From JAAFHB01 sp038236995 (GTDB lineage: Bacteria; Bacteroidota; Bacteroidia; Bacteroidales; Prolixibacteraceae): DNA of 64,000 bases. The position numbers and the translations under genes were made by a program. The DNA lies in assembly GCA_038236995.1 (NCBI GenBank), contig JBBRZE010000012.1, positions 1 to 64,000 of the forward strand. The letters are read 5' to 3'. The notes beneath the pieces were generated by a model, which saw only the letters and a list, made by a program, of their open reading frames with translations, searched no databases and was not told the DNA's origin. Numbering within the stretch: the stretch's first letter is position 1; every line of letters begins with the position of its first letter. Of the stretch, positions 36,145-45,749 are shown in pieces.

Positions 36145-39100
36145 TTAGAATTGGATGTTCAAACCTACGGAATAAACACGTGGCATAGGATAACGGCCAG
36201 TATCCAAACCGGTAAAGAGTACACTACCCTGGCCAACTTCAGGATCACCATATTTATTATATGATGAGATGCAAAGTACGTTTGAAACAGAAGCACTGAT
36301 ACGTGCACTTTGGAGACGAACGACTTTCAACAAATTCTTGTCAAAATTGTAACCTACCTGAATATTACTGAGTTTGAAGTAGTCACCTTTTTTAATCCAT
36401 GCATCAGAACCACGCATGTTGTAATTTAAATCGAGGAATGACAATCTGGCATATTTTGCGTTCGTACTATTTGCAGGAGTCCATGCATTTTGTGCAACAT
36501 CGTTCAATATGTTAGGTGTCGTACCGTTATCACTCGGGAACATGTCGGTTAAGGTCATAGCAGAGTAAGAATAGATTTGTGCACCATAAACTCCGTAACC
36601 ATAAATCATAAAATCCCAATTCTTATACGATACATTGAAGGTTAAACCATAGTTTAACTTAGGGAAACCGTTACCTAAGATGGTTCTGTCTTGTTCATCA
36701 AGGAAACCATCACCATTCACGTCTTTATACTTATAATCACCAGGAAAGGTCTTTGATCCATTGTTGTATTGAGTGTGACCTTTAGCAATAGCAGCAGCAT
36801 TATCTGCATCGATCTCAGCCTGATCTTTGTAAATGTGATCTACCTTGTAACCATAGAATGAACCTACGGCATAACCTTCACGCATGATTGAGTGATTGTT
36901 CCAGTACGTGCCCGAAGGAGCACCAATTTGACCCTGGTTAGAACCATCGCCTGTGGCACCTGTGTTTTCAAAGAATATATCGCCACCAATATTTGAAATT
37001 TTGTTTTTCACATGCGAACCTGTTGCTATGACGCTGAAATTCCAATCCTGATTAATTTGTTTCTTATAATTTATGCTGAATTCGTAACCTTTATTGTCAA
37101 TTCCACCTAAGTTCGTATATACTCTGGAGTAACCCGATGAAGGGCGTATATTCAACCAGTTCAACAAATCTTTAGATGACCGGGTGAAATAATCTACGGT
37201 TATACTCAAATTATTATTGAATAGTCCAAGGTCAATACCGATGTTGGTTTGTTCGTTGGTCTCCCATTTCAACTTGGGATCAACTAAGGTTTTAACAGTA
37301 CCGACTACTGGAATTAATGATGATGAACCAGCGCCTAAAGCTCCATTTTGTGGATAATAATTGTACTGAATATTAGCCGAAGTTAATGCTGCAGTCGCCA
37401 GATCACTATTTAGATTACCTGCATTTCCGGTTTGTCCCCAACCTAAACGAAGTTTTAAATTACTGATTGCCGGAACGCTTTTCATGAAATCCTCTTCCGT
37501 AATACGCCATGCAACCGCTGCTGACGGGAAAGTACCCCACGTGTTATCCACACCAAATCTGGAAGAACCATCGCGACGAACAGTACTGGTTAAAATATAT
37601 CGATCCTTCAAACTATATTGAACACGACCAAAGTAAGACAAATTATGAACTTCTAAGTTATAAGCACCAGAACCTGTTCTTGAAGTGGAAAGTTTGGTTA
37701 AACCAATATCACGGATGTTATCACCAGGAAAATCAATACCGGCAGCATTACTCCAGTTTCCGAACTGTCTGCTTACAGAATTACCTGCCATCAAAGTAAC
37801 ATTGTGAACTTCATTCTTCCAATTGTAAGTCAAATAACTTTCAAGCTGAATTGTATTATTGTTACTATTATTAATTCCCAACTGATACCTGGTATCATAA
37901 CCTATCAATGTAACCGGTGTTATGCCGTCGGGTAAGTAACGTTTTTTATTACCCCAGAATCTATACCAGTTGTCTGCAGAAAAATTATAAGATCCTACTG
38001 TTTTAAAAGTTAGCCCTTTAAATAATTTAATATTGGCATAAGCACTAAGAATTGTCTGGTTGTGTTTGGATATACCGTTCTGTTCCATCTGTTCAGCATA
38101 TATGTTATTTCCCAGATATCCATCGTAATTACCAGTACCCTGAATAGGAGTACCATAAGTTCCATTTGCGTTTCTTACGTTCGGACTTACAAGTTTACCC
38201 GTGGCCGGATCTACATAATCCATCGTGGGACATAAGAAAGCCATATCGCGGATAGAAGAAAGGTTACCATTATTACCGAGGCCAGCATTGTTACCCTGTG
38301 ATTCACTATGAATATAGTTGATGTCTCCACCAATTTCAAGAAAATCAGCCACTTTGCTAACAACACTTGCACGGGCAGTTATACGTTTGGCATTCGAATT
38401 GATGACAATACCGTCATGGTTCAAATAACTCATTGAGAAGAATTGCTGTGTTTTTTCAGTACCTCCCTGAGAAGATAAAGTGTATTGCTGTCTAAGGGCA
38501 GGGCGTGTCATTTCCTTTTGCCAGTCAATGTTCTTTCTTTTACCGTCGTATTTCGCAGCAAAAATTTGATTTGCAAGACCGGTGTCAGTACCATTCCCAT
38601 CGTTCGCGCGGGCTTGACGAATATTTTTTGCATACTGGTCTACATTGCCAACATCCAATGTTGCAGCCAAACTTTGGACACCAAAGTCAGCTGTAGCAGT
38701 AATATGTGCAGTACCCACGGAACCCTGTTTGGTAGTAACCATGATAACACCATTGGCACCAGCCGAACCGTAAATAGCAGTTGCAGAAGCATCTTTCAAA
38801 ATTTCAATACTTGCTACATCACTTGGGTTAAGAAAATTGGCGTCTTTACCTACTACTACACCATCAATTACATACAATGGTTTGGTATCGCCATTAATAG
38901 TAGCAACACCCCGGATTTGAACAGTGCTGTTTGCATCAGGAGAACCGTCTTGTGCCGAAACCACGACTCCCGCAGCCTGACCTTTTAAACCCTGTAAAAT
39001 GTTCGTAGGTACTTTTTTCATCATTTCCTGAGTGTTAACTGAAACAACTGATCCGGAAATATCGCTCTTCCTTTGAGTACCATAACCAACCACAACAACT

Positions 39101-39420
39101 TCATCCACTTGCAAATTGCTCGGTACAAGCTTGACATTGATCTCTTTATTGCCGGAAACAGGGATATCCTGCGTTTTATACCCAATAAATGAAAATGATA
39201 GAGTTGACTTACCATTTGCGTCAATTTGATATTTCCCATTCATATCTGTTACAATACCTACTGTTGTTCCTTTGATAACGACGCTCACTCCTGGTACCGG
39301 ACTTCCACTTTCATCAGTTACAGCACCTTGTACTTTGATGGTTTGCCCAAAACCCCAGAGTGAAAATAGCAACATAGGTAGCATAATTAATGCAACCTTT
39401 AATAATTTGTTTTTTTTCAT
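36145..39420 (-). CDS. SusC/RagA TonB-dependent outer-membrane transporter
   Basis: 1091 residues: signal peptide (MKKNKLLKVALIMLPMLLFSLWGFGQ), carboxypeptidase-regulatory-like domain (about 29-112, VQGAVTDESGSPVPGVSV...), TonB-box region EVVVVGYGTQRKSDISGSV, plug (about 120-235, LYVIDGVVV and ATAIYGSAGANGVIMVTTK) and a 22-strand barrel to a terminal aromatic residue (VGLNIQF). There is no N-terminal STN domain, so control comes from the two-component regulator rather than an anti-sigma system. It imports xylan oligosaccharides into the periplasm using TonB energy. It is the first gene of the main operon, with a 742-base upstream region containing candidate operator repeats. Confidence 0.95.
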   Translation of the reverse strand: MKKNKLLKVALIMLPMLLFSLWGFGQTIKVQGAVTDESGSPVPGVSVVIKGTTVGIVTDMNGKYQIDANGKSTLSFSFIGYKTQDIPVSGNKEINVKLVPSNLQVDEVVVVGYGTQRKSDISGSVVSVNTQEMMKKVPTNILQGLKGQAAGVVVSAQDGSPDANSTVQIRGVATINGDTKPLYVIDGVVVGKDANFLNPSDVASIEILKDASATAIYGSAGANGVIMVTTKQGSVGTAHITATADFGVQSLAATLDVGNVDQYAKNIRQARANDGNGTDTGLANQIFAAKYDGKRKNIDWQKEMTRPALRQQYTLSSQGGTEKTQQFFSMSYLNHDGIVINSNAKRITARASVVSKVADFLEIGGDINYIHSESQGNNAGLGNNGNLSSIRDMAFLCPTMDYVDPATGKLVSPNVRNANGTYGTPIQGTGNYDGYLGNNIYAEQMEQNGISKHNQTILSAYANIKLFKGLTFKTVGSYNFSADNWYRFWGNKKRYLPDGITPVTLIGYDTRYQLGINNSNNNTIQLESYLTYNWKNEVHNVTLMAGNSVSRQFGNWSNAAGIDFPGDNIRDIGLTKLSTSRTGSGAYNLEVHNLSYFGRVQYSLKDRYILTSTVRRDGSSRFGVDNTWGTFPSAAVAWRITEEDFMKSVPAISNLKLRLGWGQTGNAGNLNSDLATAALTSANIQYNYYPQNGALGAGSSSLIPVVGTVKTLVDPKLKWETNEQTNIGIDLGLFNNNLSITVDYFTRSSKDLLNWLNIRPSSGYSRVYTNLGGIDNKGYEFSINYKKQINQDWNFSVIATGSHVKNKISNIGGDIFFENTGATGDGSNQGQIGAPSGTYWNNHSIMREGYAVGSFYGYKVDHIYKDQAEIDADNAAAIAKGHTQYNNGSKTFPGDYKYKDVNGDGFLDEQDRTILGNGFPKLNYGLTFNVSYKNWDFMIYGYGVYGAQIYSYSAMTLTDMFPSDNGTTPNILNDVAQNAWTPANSTNAKYARLSFLDLNYNMRGSDAWIKKGDYFKLSNIQVGYNFDKNLLKVVRLQSARISASVSNVLCISSYNKYGDPEVGQGSVLFTGLDTGRYPMPRVYSVGLNIQF

Positions 39421-40162
39421 ACATTTAATTTTTTGTTTGTTAATAAAGAAATAAGTTTATGGCGACAACGTCTATTCTTATCCGACGAATGCCTGTTACT
39501 GGTTAACCGGGACAACTAAGGACCTTTATTCTTATGCATATTTTGTTTAGATTTAATTAGTTATATTATAGACGATTGATCAAATAGCCAATCCGCTCCC
39601 AATTGATCAAACCTTTTCTGTGTATATTTTCAGATGCAGGCATTGCATTTTAAAAAGAAGTAATTTGAGCAACAAACCTTATAATAGACATACAAATGCT
39701 ATTCTCATAAAAATTCAAGTTCGTTAGTTAATTTGTTTGATAAAAGTATAATAGATCACAGGCGCAGACTCTATGTTATAGCTATTTTATTCTATGTTTT
39801 GGATAAATTTGAATAAACAATAATTTGAAGCATTGCATTTAAGTTGATTAATAACAGTCACTTATCCTAATTATTCTAGATCTGACAATATGAATTTGGG
39901 TACATTTTTGATTTAAGCGAGGATCCCGAATTAAATTGAGTCACCAATAAAATGCCGGTGGCTAAAATTGAACCATTGAAAAGTAAAAGTGAAGTTTCAC
40001 CCGCTAGAACTATAAAAACATACTTCAGTAATGGATGGATGGCGACTGCGGCGCCATAACGATCCGCTTCATATCTGAAAGAGGTTGGGTACTTACAGAT
40101 TTATACTCTTTAAATGAGAAAATGACGTCTTATGAGTAGGTGTCGTAACCGGAACTAATCTC
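39421..40162. other. Regulatory spacer upstream of susC
   Basis: 742 bases between the end of the regulator gene and susC, without coding potential. It contains two spaced copies of ATTGATCAAA (annotated separately) and two copies of GCATTGCATTT (39640-39650 and 39830-39840). I could not place a confident TAnnTTTG promoter box. It must hold the promoter of the main operon. Confidence 0.5.
39575..39611 (-). promoter_or_regulatory. Candidate operator: direct repeat of ATTGATCAAA
   Basis: The 10-mer ATTGATCAAA occurs at 39575-39584 and again at 39602-39611, start-to-start distance 27 bases, about 155-190 bases upstream of the susC start codon. Each copy has the palindromic core TTGATCAA. AraC-type regulators of hybrid two-component systems generally bind repeated sites upstream of susC, so this is a reasonable target for the neighbouring regulator. 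The assignment rests on position and repetition only. Confidence 0.4.
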
Positions 40163-43100
40163 TTATTCTAAAATTTCTGATGGTGATTTCCCGAATTGCT
40201 TTCTGAACACGATGCCGAAATATGTCAAACTTGCAAAACCACAAAGTTCGCTTACTTCTGTAACTGTGTATTTTCCTGATTGCAACAATTCCACAGCGTG
40301 ATTTAATCGAATGGTTTTGATAAAATCCCCTGGTGATTGATCCGTGAGCGATTTTATCTTTTTATAAAGCAGAGAAGAACTGACATTCATAGCCGAAGCG
40401 AATTCTTCCTTGTCGAATTCTGTATTGGGAATGTTAACTCTGGCAACATCCAACATCTTCTTTACAAATTTATCGTTGTGTTCGTTTGTCAGAATAGGTT
40501 CGTTTGAATTGCCTTTTAATAGCTTCAATGCTTTTTCGCGGACAACTTCCCGATTGCGAATAATTGATTTTATACGTTGAATCAAAAGATTCATGTCGAA
40601 AGGTTTGGTTAAATAGTCATCCGCACCCAATCCCAAACCATGCAACTGATTGGTTGTTTCAGAAAGAGCTGTCAGTAAAACCAGGGGAATGTGTGAGGTT
40701 TCGTAAGTCGATTTCATGATTTTACACAATTCAAAACCATCCATATTTGGCATCATGATGTCGGATACAACCAGATCAGGGATATGTTTCGAAATGAACT
40801 CCCAAGCTTTTTCTCCATCAACAGCTGTAAACACCTTAAATTCAACACTTAGAGTTGCCTTCATGAAATTTAAAAGATCGTCATTATCCTCAACAATCAA
40901 CACTTTCATCTCTTTCGAAGTTTGAATTTCATTTTCAGATTCTGTTTGCTGAGAAACGTACTTAATATCACTTAAGGTTGTTGATATGTCTGAAGATGCT
41001 CTCGTTGCTACTGACTTCCCCGATATCGATTTAAAAGGAATTACCACCTGAAATGTTGATCCGATATTTTCCTGACTGCTGCAACTTATGTTTCCTCCAT
41101 GGATGGCCACATAATTTTTAACCAATAAAAGCCCTATTCCGGAACCGACAACTTTTGAATTGATTGCATTATCTCCTCTGTAAAACTCTTTAAACAATTG
41201 TTTCTGTGCCTTTTTGCTGATGCCGATCCCATTATCTTTCACCTGAAGCATCCATTTTTTATCATCGCATCTGAGATCTATCTGGATTCGACCATTGTCG
41301 TGTGAATATTTAATCGCATTCGAAATCAGGTTATCGATGATTTTCTCCATTTTCGATTCATCAACAGCCGTCATGTAATGCTCACGATCAGGGACAAACA
41401 CAAGTTCGATATTTTTGCTTTTTGCTAAAGAAGCCAGCATGATCCTGCGGTTTGAGACAAGTTTTACAAGATCTATCATCGACAGTAACAGGTGTTCCTT
41501 TCCAATATCAACCTTCTGGAAATCCATCAATTGGGTAACAACCGAAGTAAGCTGTCTTGCCTGTTCAATGGCCAGATTTAAATAATACTTTCCCGATTCG
41601 GTTAAGTTCTTTTCTTTGCTTAATTCCTCAACCGGAGCTTTGATTAAGGTTAGCGATGTCCGGATGTCGTGTGCTGTATTGGTGAAAAACCGTACCTTTT
41701 CTTCAGTATGTTGCTGTTTCAGCCGGTTAATAAAGTACAGCAAATAAAGAAAGATAATTCCGGACATCACTATTATAACAAGTATCCAGAACCATCCTGT
41801 TCTCCAAAATGGAGGAATTGAATTTATTTTTATGGACCGCTCGGCTAAAATATTGCTCAGAGAACTGTCAAAGAGTCTTATTTTTAATGTAAAGTTCCCG
41901 CTTGGAATGTTCGTATAAGCAATAACATTGTTTCCGGTAGGCTGATTCCATTGCCGGTCAAATCCCACCATTTCCCATGAAAATTTTGATCCGGTTGTCA
42001 GACCAAGTGAAACTAGTTCAAGGCTGATTGTATTTTGAAAATACCTGAGATTAATTTCCTGTAAACTATCTATGGGCGTTTTGAGCTTGAAAGACGGTAT
42101 ATCCCTGATTGAGCGACCCGAAACAGTGATATCCTGAATGAAAATTCGCCCTTTTGTCGAAGGCACATCTACCATATTTGGAGCAAAAATTACAACTCCA
42201 TTATTGGTTCCCAAAGCTATTTGACCATTCTTTAATCTAGTATGCGAACCGTAATTAAATGAAGTCTTTGAAAGTGAATATATTGACGAATATGCAAGTA
42301 CATTTTTATTCTTTGGGTTTAACCTGCATAATCCATTCTCTGTTCCCAACCACAAATAATCATTTGCATAGATAATGCTGTTAATAAAATTTGAGGGTAA
42401 TCCCATCTTTGACGTAAACTTTTCTGTTTCGCGGCTCTTGGAATTAAACCTGATTAATCCATCTCCGGATGTGCAAATCCAAATATCTTCTCCCATTACC
42501 AGAACATCACGAATCAGCAAACTTTCAACTAATTTTCTGATTTCACCTGTTTGTTTGTTTAACTGTTTCAATCCATCGCTGCACCCTAAAATAATCTGTT
42601 TATCAGCCAATTCAGTAAAGCATCCAATAGTTTGATCAGAATAAGTTCGGAATCTGTTTTCCCCGGACAAATAACAAACAACCGAACCACCAACACTTCC
42701 TAACCATATATCTCCGCTACTATCTTTAAATATATCAAATATAAAATCATTATTAAAAGGTGACCCTTCCCCGTTTTTATTATAATGAGCCAGCTCTTTC
42801 CCGGTTTTTCCATCCAATAAATAGACTCCAGAAGAATAAGTTCCTGCCCATATTCTTGCCTGGTTATCTTCACAGAGCGTGAGAAATACCTGGGCGTGCG
42901 TCTCCATATCATTATAAAAACTGCTCCACTTATTTGTGGCTACATTCCAGCAACAGATTCCATTATTTGTTGCAAACCAAAGCTTTCCCAAACTATCTTC
43001 TATAATACTATTAACATCGTTATTTATTAATGAATTGGTATTTTTGGGAAGATGAACTATTTGATTAACCAAAGGAGAAGTCTGATCGAAAAACGATAGC

Positions 43101-44047
43101 CCCCCGCTATACGTGCATACCCAGACTCTTTTATTATTATCACAAAAAAGGTCATAAACTCCATTTCCCCTTAAAGAAAATGGAACGTCTAAACTTTCTT
43201 TATAAATATTCAGTACCTTTTGATTTCTTCTGTCAAGTTCCCAAATGCCTTGACCATCAATTCCAATTAAACAGGTAGAGTCAGAATTCTCTGTAATAGC
43301 CAGGATTGGTTGTTCAGGGAAAATTGATTTTAGCTGATTGGAACAGGTTCCATTTCTGAAATTGTAGAGGAACAATCCTTCAGACATTGTTCCAAGCCAA
43401 AGTTTGTCCTGATCCTTATCGAAATAAAGCGAGGAAAAATCAACAGTATTTAGATTTCTACTTTCATAAATTTGTTTCTTTTCCAAAGAATTGATATTAA
43501 AAAGCCAAATCCCATCCTGCTTTGCTACAATTATATTTTCCGAATCGAGCCAATTTATCGCATATCTATTCGATGCATATTCAAAAGCGGAGGAAAGTTT
43601 TCCTGACTCGTATTTATACAATCCCAAAGACGTTGAGAGCCAACAAATGCCTTTATCGTCAATAAGCACATCCAACAAAGTACGATTTAGATTCAATATC
43701 AGTTCAAACTTGTCGAATACCGGATTATAGTAAAAGACCTGACCATTATTGGTATAGGCCATAAGTTTGAAGTCCTTATAAATTAGCCTTACTCTATAAA
43801 AGTCTGTGGATTCGTATGGAAGCTGATAAATGTGATAATTGTCTTTTGACAGTCGTAAAATACCCATTTTTGAAGAAACCCAAACAAATCCATTATCATC
43901 CTGGCAAACAGAGTTAGTCTCCCGCATCGAAATTCCATATAAAGAATTGATGCTATAAAATTTTACGGCCAAAACATTCAGCGAAAATATAAGATTGAGA
44001 AAAAGAATCGCTACTAGCCTGTATTTTAGAGTTTCTAACTTTTTCAA
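40163..44047 (-). CDS. Hybrid two-component system sensor/response regulator (HTCS) of the xylan locus
   Basis: 1294 residues in one polypeptide: signal peptide (1-27); periplasmic two-component regulator propeller repeats (about 35-630, many D-x-x-G-x-(I/L)-W-(L/V)-(G/S)-T units); Y_Y_Y domain (about 665-742); transmembrane helix (about 751-773); HisKA with phosphorylated H793 (NTAHDIRTSLT); HATPase (N906/N910 box and DNGIGI); receiver with phospho-acceptor D1096 (VVSDIMMPNMDG) and K1148; and a C-terminal AraC-type HTH (about 1195-1292). Such proteins bind a specific oligosaccharide in the periplasm and activate their PUL. Encoded just upstream of susC on the same strand, it should sense a xylo- or arabinoxylo-oligosaccharide. 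The full catalytic set is present. Confidence 0.95.
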   Translation of the reverse strand: MKKLETLKYRLVAILFLNLIFSLNVLAVKFYSINSLYGISMRETNSVCQDDNGFVWVSSKMGILRLSKDNYHIYQLPYESTDFYRVRLIYKDFKLMAYTNNGQVFYYNPVFDKFELILNLNRTLLDVLIDDKGICWLSTSLGLYKYESGKLSSAFEYASNRYAINWLDSENIIVAKQDGIWLFNINSLEKKQIYESRNLNTVDFSSLYFDKDQDKLWLGTMSEGLFLYNFRNGTCSNQLKSIFPEQPILAITENSDSTCLIGIDGQGIWELDRRNQKVLNIYKESLDVPFSLRGNGVYDLFCDNNKRVWVCTYSGGLSFFDQTSPLVNQIVHLPKNTNSLINNDVNSIIEDSLGKLWFATNNGICCWNVATNKWSSFYNDMETHAQVFLTLCEDNQARIWAGTYSSGVYLLDGKTGKELAHYNKNGEGSPFNNDFIFDIFKDSSGDIWLGSVGGSVVCYLSGENRFRTYSDQTIGCFTELADKQIILGCSDGLKQLNKQTGEIRKLVESLLIRDVLVMGEDIWICTSGDGLIRFNSKSRETEKFTSKMGLPSNFINSIIYANDYLWLGTENGLCRLNPKNKNVLAYSSIYSLSKTSFNYGSHTRLKNGQIALGTNNGVVIFAPNMVDVPSTKGRIFIQDITVSGRSIRDIPSFKLKTPIDSLQEINLRYFQNTISLELVSLGLTTGSKFSWEMVGFDRQWNQPTGNNVIAYTNIPSGNFTLKIRLFDSSLSNILAERSIKINSIPPFWRTGWFWILVIIVMSGIIFLYLLYFINRLKQQHTEEKVRFFTNTAHDIRTSLTLIKAPVEELSKEKNLTESGKYYLNLAIEQARQLTSVVTQLMDFQKVDIGKEHLLLSMIDLVKLVSNRRIMLASLAKSKNIELVFVPDREHYMTAVDESKMEKIIDNLISNAIKYSHDNGRIQIDLRCDDKKWMLQVKDNGIGISKKAQKQLFKEFYRGDNAINSKVVGSGIGLLLVKNYVAIHGGNISCSSQENIGSTFQVVIPFKSISGKSVATRASSDISTTLSDIKYVSQQTESENEIQTSKEMKVLIVEDNDDLLNFMKATLSVEFKVFTAVDGEKAWEFISKHIPDLVVSDIMMPNMDGFELCKIMKSTYETSHIPLVLLTALSETTNQLHGLGLGADDYLTKPFDMNLLIQRIKSIIRNREVVREKALKLLKGNSNEPILTNEHNDKFVKKMLDVARVNIPNTEFDKEEFASAMNVSSSLLYKKIKSLTDQSPGDFIKTIRLNHAVELLQSGKYTVTEVSELCGFASLTYFGIVFRKQFGKSPSEILE

Positions 44048-44110
44048 ATCAAGTCCCTTCTAATTTAAATCCTTATCAATAAACTACTCCACTATATAAT
44101 AAGAAACAAC

Positions 44111-44118
44111 CAAAAGTA
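44111..44118 (-). promoter_or_regulatory. Candidate -7 box for the HTCS gene
   Basis: TACTTTTG on the minus strand fits the Bacteroidota TAnnTTTG -7 consensus and sits 63 bases before the HTCS start codon. A clear -33 TTTG at normal spacing is not seen. Constitutive low expression of the regulator would be expected. Confidence 0.4.
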
Positions 44119-44672
44119 ACATTTTTTAAACTAAATTTTCTTTTCCCATCAACAACTCCTCTCTTATTTAAGTATTTAGTCGAAAGTGAAAAATGAAATA
44201 ATTAAAACATTAAATATTATTATCTCTGGAATAATATTGGCACATAATTAAGTGACAACAGCAGAAGTGAATTGAATGGTGAGTTCTTAGAGATTTTATT
44301 GATTAAATACATTACTTACAGAACTTTACCCAATACGATTCAATTTCAGTACAAATAGAATAATAAAGAATAAACCAGTTCACCACCTAAAAGGAAATGG
44401 GACGCTGACAATTTGCAGTATTGAAATAGGAAATGTCTTTTTTCAAAATCTTTAAACTTTTAACTGTAAGACATACATTTCTCTATGCGATAATATTATT
44501 GCTGGAATTCAATGTTTGAAGCTATTCCTCATGTCAATTAAAAAAATAAAACTTGGTTAAAAATGCGGCATTTTTAATTCTCTACTCTTCTCAAAACTTG
44601 CATGATAGTTTTCGGTTGTTTTTTGATTGGTGTGTCCCTTTGATTCGGAAGTGGAACCAAATTCAACATTAC
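44119..44672. other. AT-rich spacer upstream of the HTCS gene
   Basis: About 550 bases between the HTCS promoter region and the recombinase remnant, with no recognisable coding sequence. It may be further decayed mobile DNA, but nothing in it supports a specific call. Confidence 0.4.
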
Positions 44673-44905
44673 CTATTTTAAGCAAAATTTTTCCTTCAAC
44701 TTACGCATATCCTCACCAACTTTTTTCTCAATCACTTTAGCATAAATCTGCGTAGTTGAAATTTTGGTGTGCCCAAGCATTTTACTTACTATTCCAATTG
44801 GAACACCGTTGGTAACGGTTACCGTCGTGGCAAAAGTATGCCTGGCCAGATGAAATGTCAGATTTTTGCAGCCAGATCGGTAACCTCAAATTTTGAAATT
44901 AAAAT
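44673..44905 (-). pseudogene. Tyrosine recombinase (integrase) C-terminal remnant
   Basis: Minus-strand translation gives LTFHLARHTFATT, then VPIGIVSKMLGHTKIST and TQIYAKVIEKK before a TAG stop. These are the H-x-x-R-H, LGH and nucleophilic Tyr (QIY) blocks of a phage-type integrase. One base before NLTFHL the frame is broken: upstream FEVTDLAAK is in a different frame, and a stop precedes it. The N-terminal two thirds are missing, so it is non-functional. It lies about 125 bases from the tRNA-Pro 3' end, the classic place for an integrase that inserted an element at a tRNA gene. Confidence 0.85.
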
Positions 44906-44937
44906 AGGTCACCGTTTAGGTCACATAGCAATTGAAA

Positions 44938-45040
44938 CTGAATGGATTGTATTGATATGACAAAAAACAAAAAGACCACAAAATCAATTATTTGTGGTCT
45001 TTTGAGTGGGAATGATATCCCTTTTCGTCGGGGTGGCCAG
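44938..45040. repeat. Imperfect direct repeat, copy B (att-like, overlapping tRNA-Pro 3' end)
   Basis: Partner of 4087-4178 in the same orientation. It includes the last bases of tRNA-Pro (GGCCACCCCGAC on the minus strand), an A-run, GGGATATCATTCCCACTC and the terminator hairpin. The hairpin block matches copy A at 35 of 36 bases. With the recombinase remnant next to it, it is the natural candidate for the tRNA-side junction of an integrated island. Confidence 0.5.
44961..45003 (-). terminator. Terminator after tRNA-Pro
   Basis: AAAAGACCACAAA (44970-44982) pairs with TTTGTGGTCTTTT (44991-45003), loop of 8 bases, followed on the minus strand by TTGTTTTTTG. It sits about 25 bases beyond the tRNA-Pro 3' end and is a convincing intrinsic terminator for the tRNA transcript. 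Confidence 0.75.
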
Positions 45041-45101
45041 ACTCGAACTGACGACCTCCTGGTCCCAAACCAGGCATACTACCAAACTGTACTACACCCC
45101 G
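45028..45101 (-). tRNA. tRNA-Pro (anticodon TGG)
   Basis: 74-base cloverleaf on the minus strand: acceptor arms CGGGGTG and CACCCCG pair perfectly, discriminator A, D-loop with TTTGGTAGT, anticodon loop TTTGGGA giving TGG, and T-arm with GTTCGAGTC. CCA is not encoded. Its 3' end coincides with att-like repeat copy B. Confidence 0.95.
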
Positions 45102-45176
45102 AAAATATTATTTTTATTAAAGAACGCCTTTCAATTAAACAGGGTCAGTTTCCTGACTTCTGCTTCGCCAAACTTT

Positions 45177-45264
<88 letters not shown>

Positions 45265-45749
45265 TTCGTTTTTGGGTGGTGCAAATGTAGGAATCATTTT
45301 CATTTAGGCAAAACAATACGCATAAAAAATCAAATAAATATTGATTTAAATGACTAGACTAGGTCTATATCACTATATATCTATCTGTTATATCGTAATA
45401 AATTTTCAATTTAGTCCAAAAATCGGGTATTGCAACCTAGTTGCGATGCTTCTGCAAGCGGTTCAATCGGATCAGCTTACAGGCCTCAAAAACCCTTTCC
45501 ATCATAAAGAATAAGGATACATCAAGAACAAAACAGTAAATCTGATGGTAAAATCCCCCATTTTGAGCTTTGTCAACCTCTTCATATTCTAATATTTGCT
45601 GCATTTGATCGTTAGTATCCTCAAATTTAACGCGATTTAGTTGGAGAATCGATCAAACAAGATTAATTTAGTGCAATAATTACATCAGACGTTCATTTCA
45701 ATATCGATATTTCCGCGTTAATTCATATGATTGGTAAACTCAACATTTC
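45265..45749. other. Spacer between tRNA-Ser and the SRP RNA candidate
   Basis: About 485 AT-rich bases with no frame or RNA I can support. The tRNA promoter should lie at its left end (minus strand). Confidence 0.4.

Noticed and set aside
4186..45000. CRISPR array or defence system in the accessory region
   Set aside because: No regularly spaced repeats, cas-like or toxin-antitoxin genes were seen; the accessory content is carbohydrate metabolism only.
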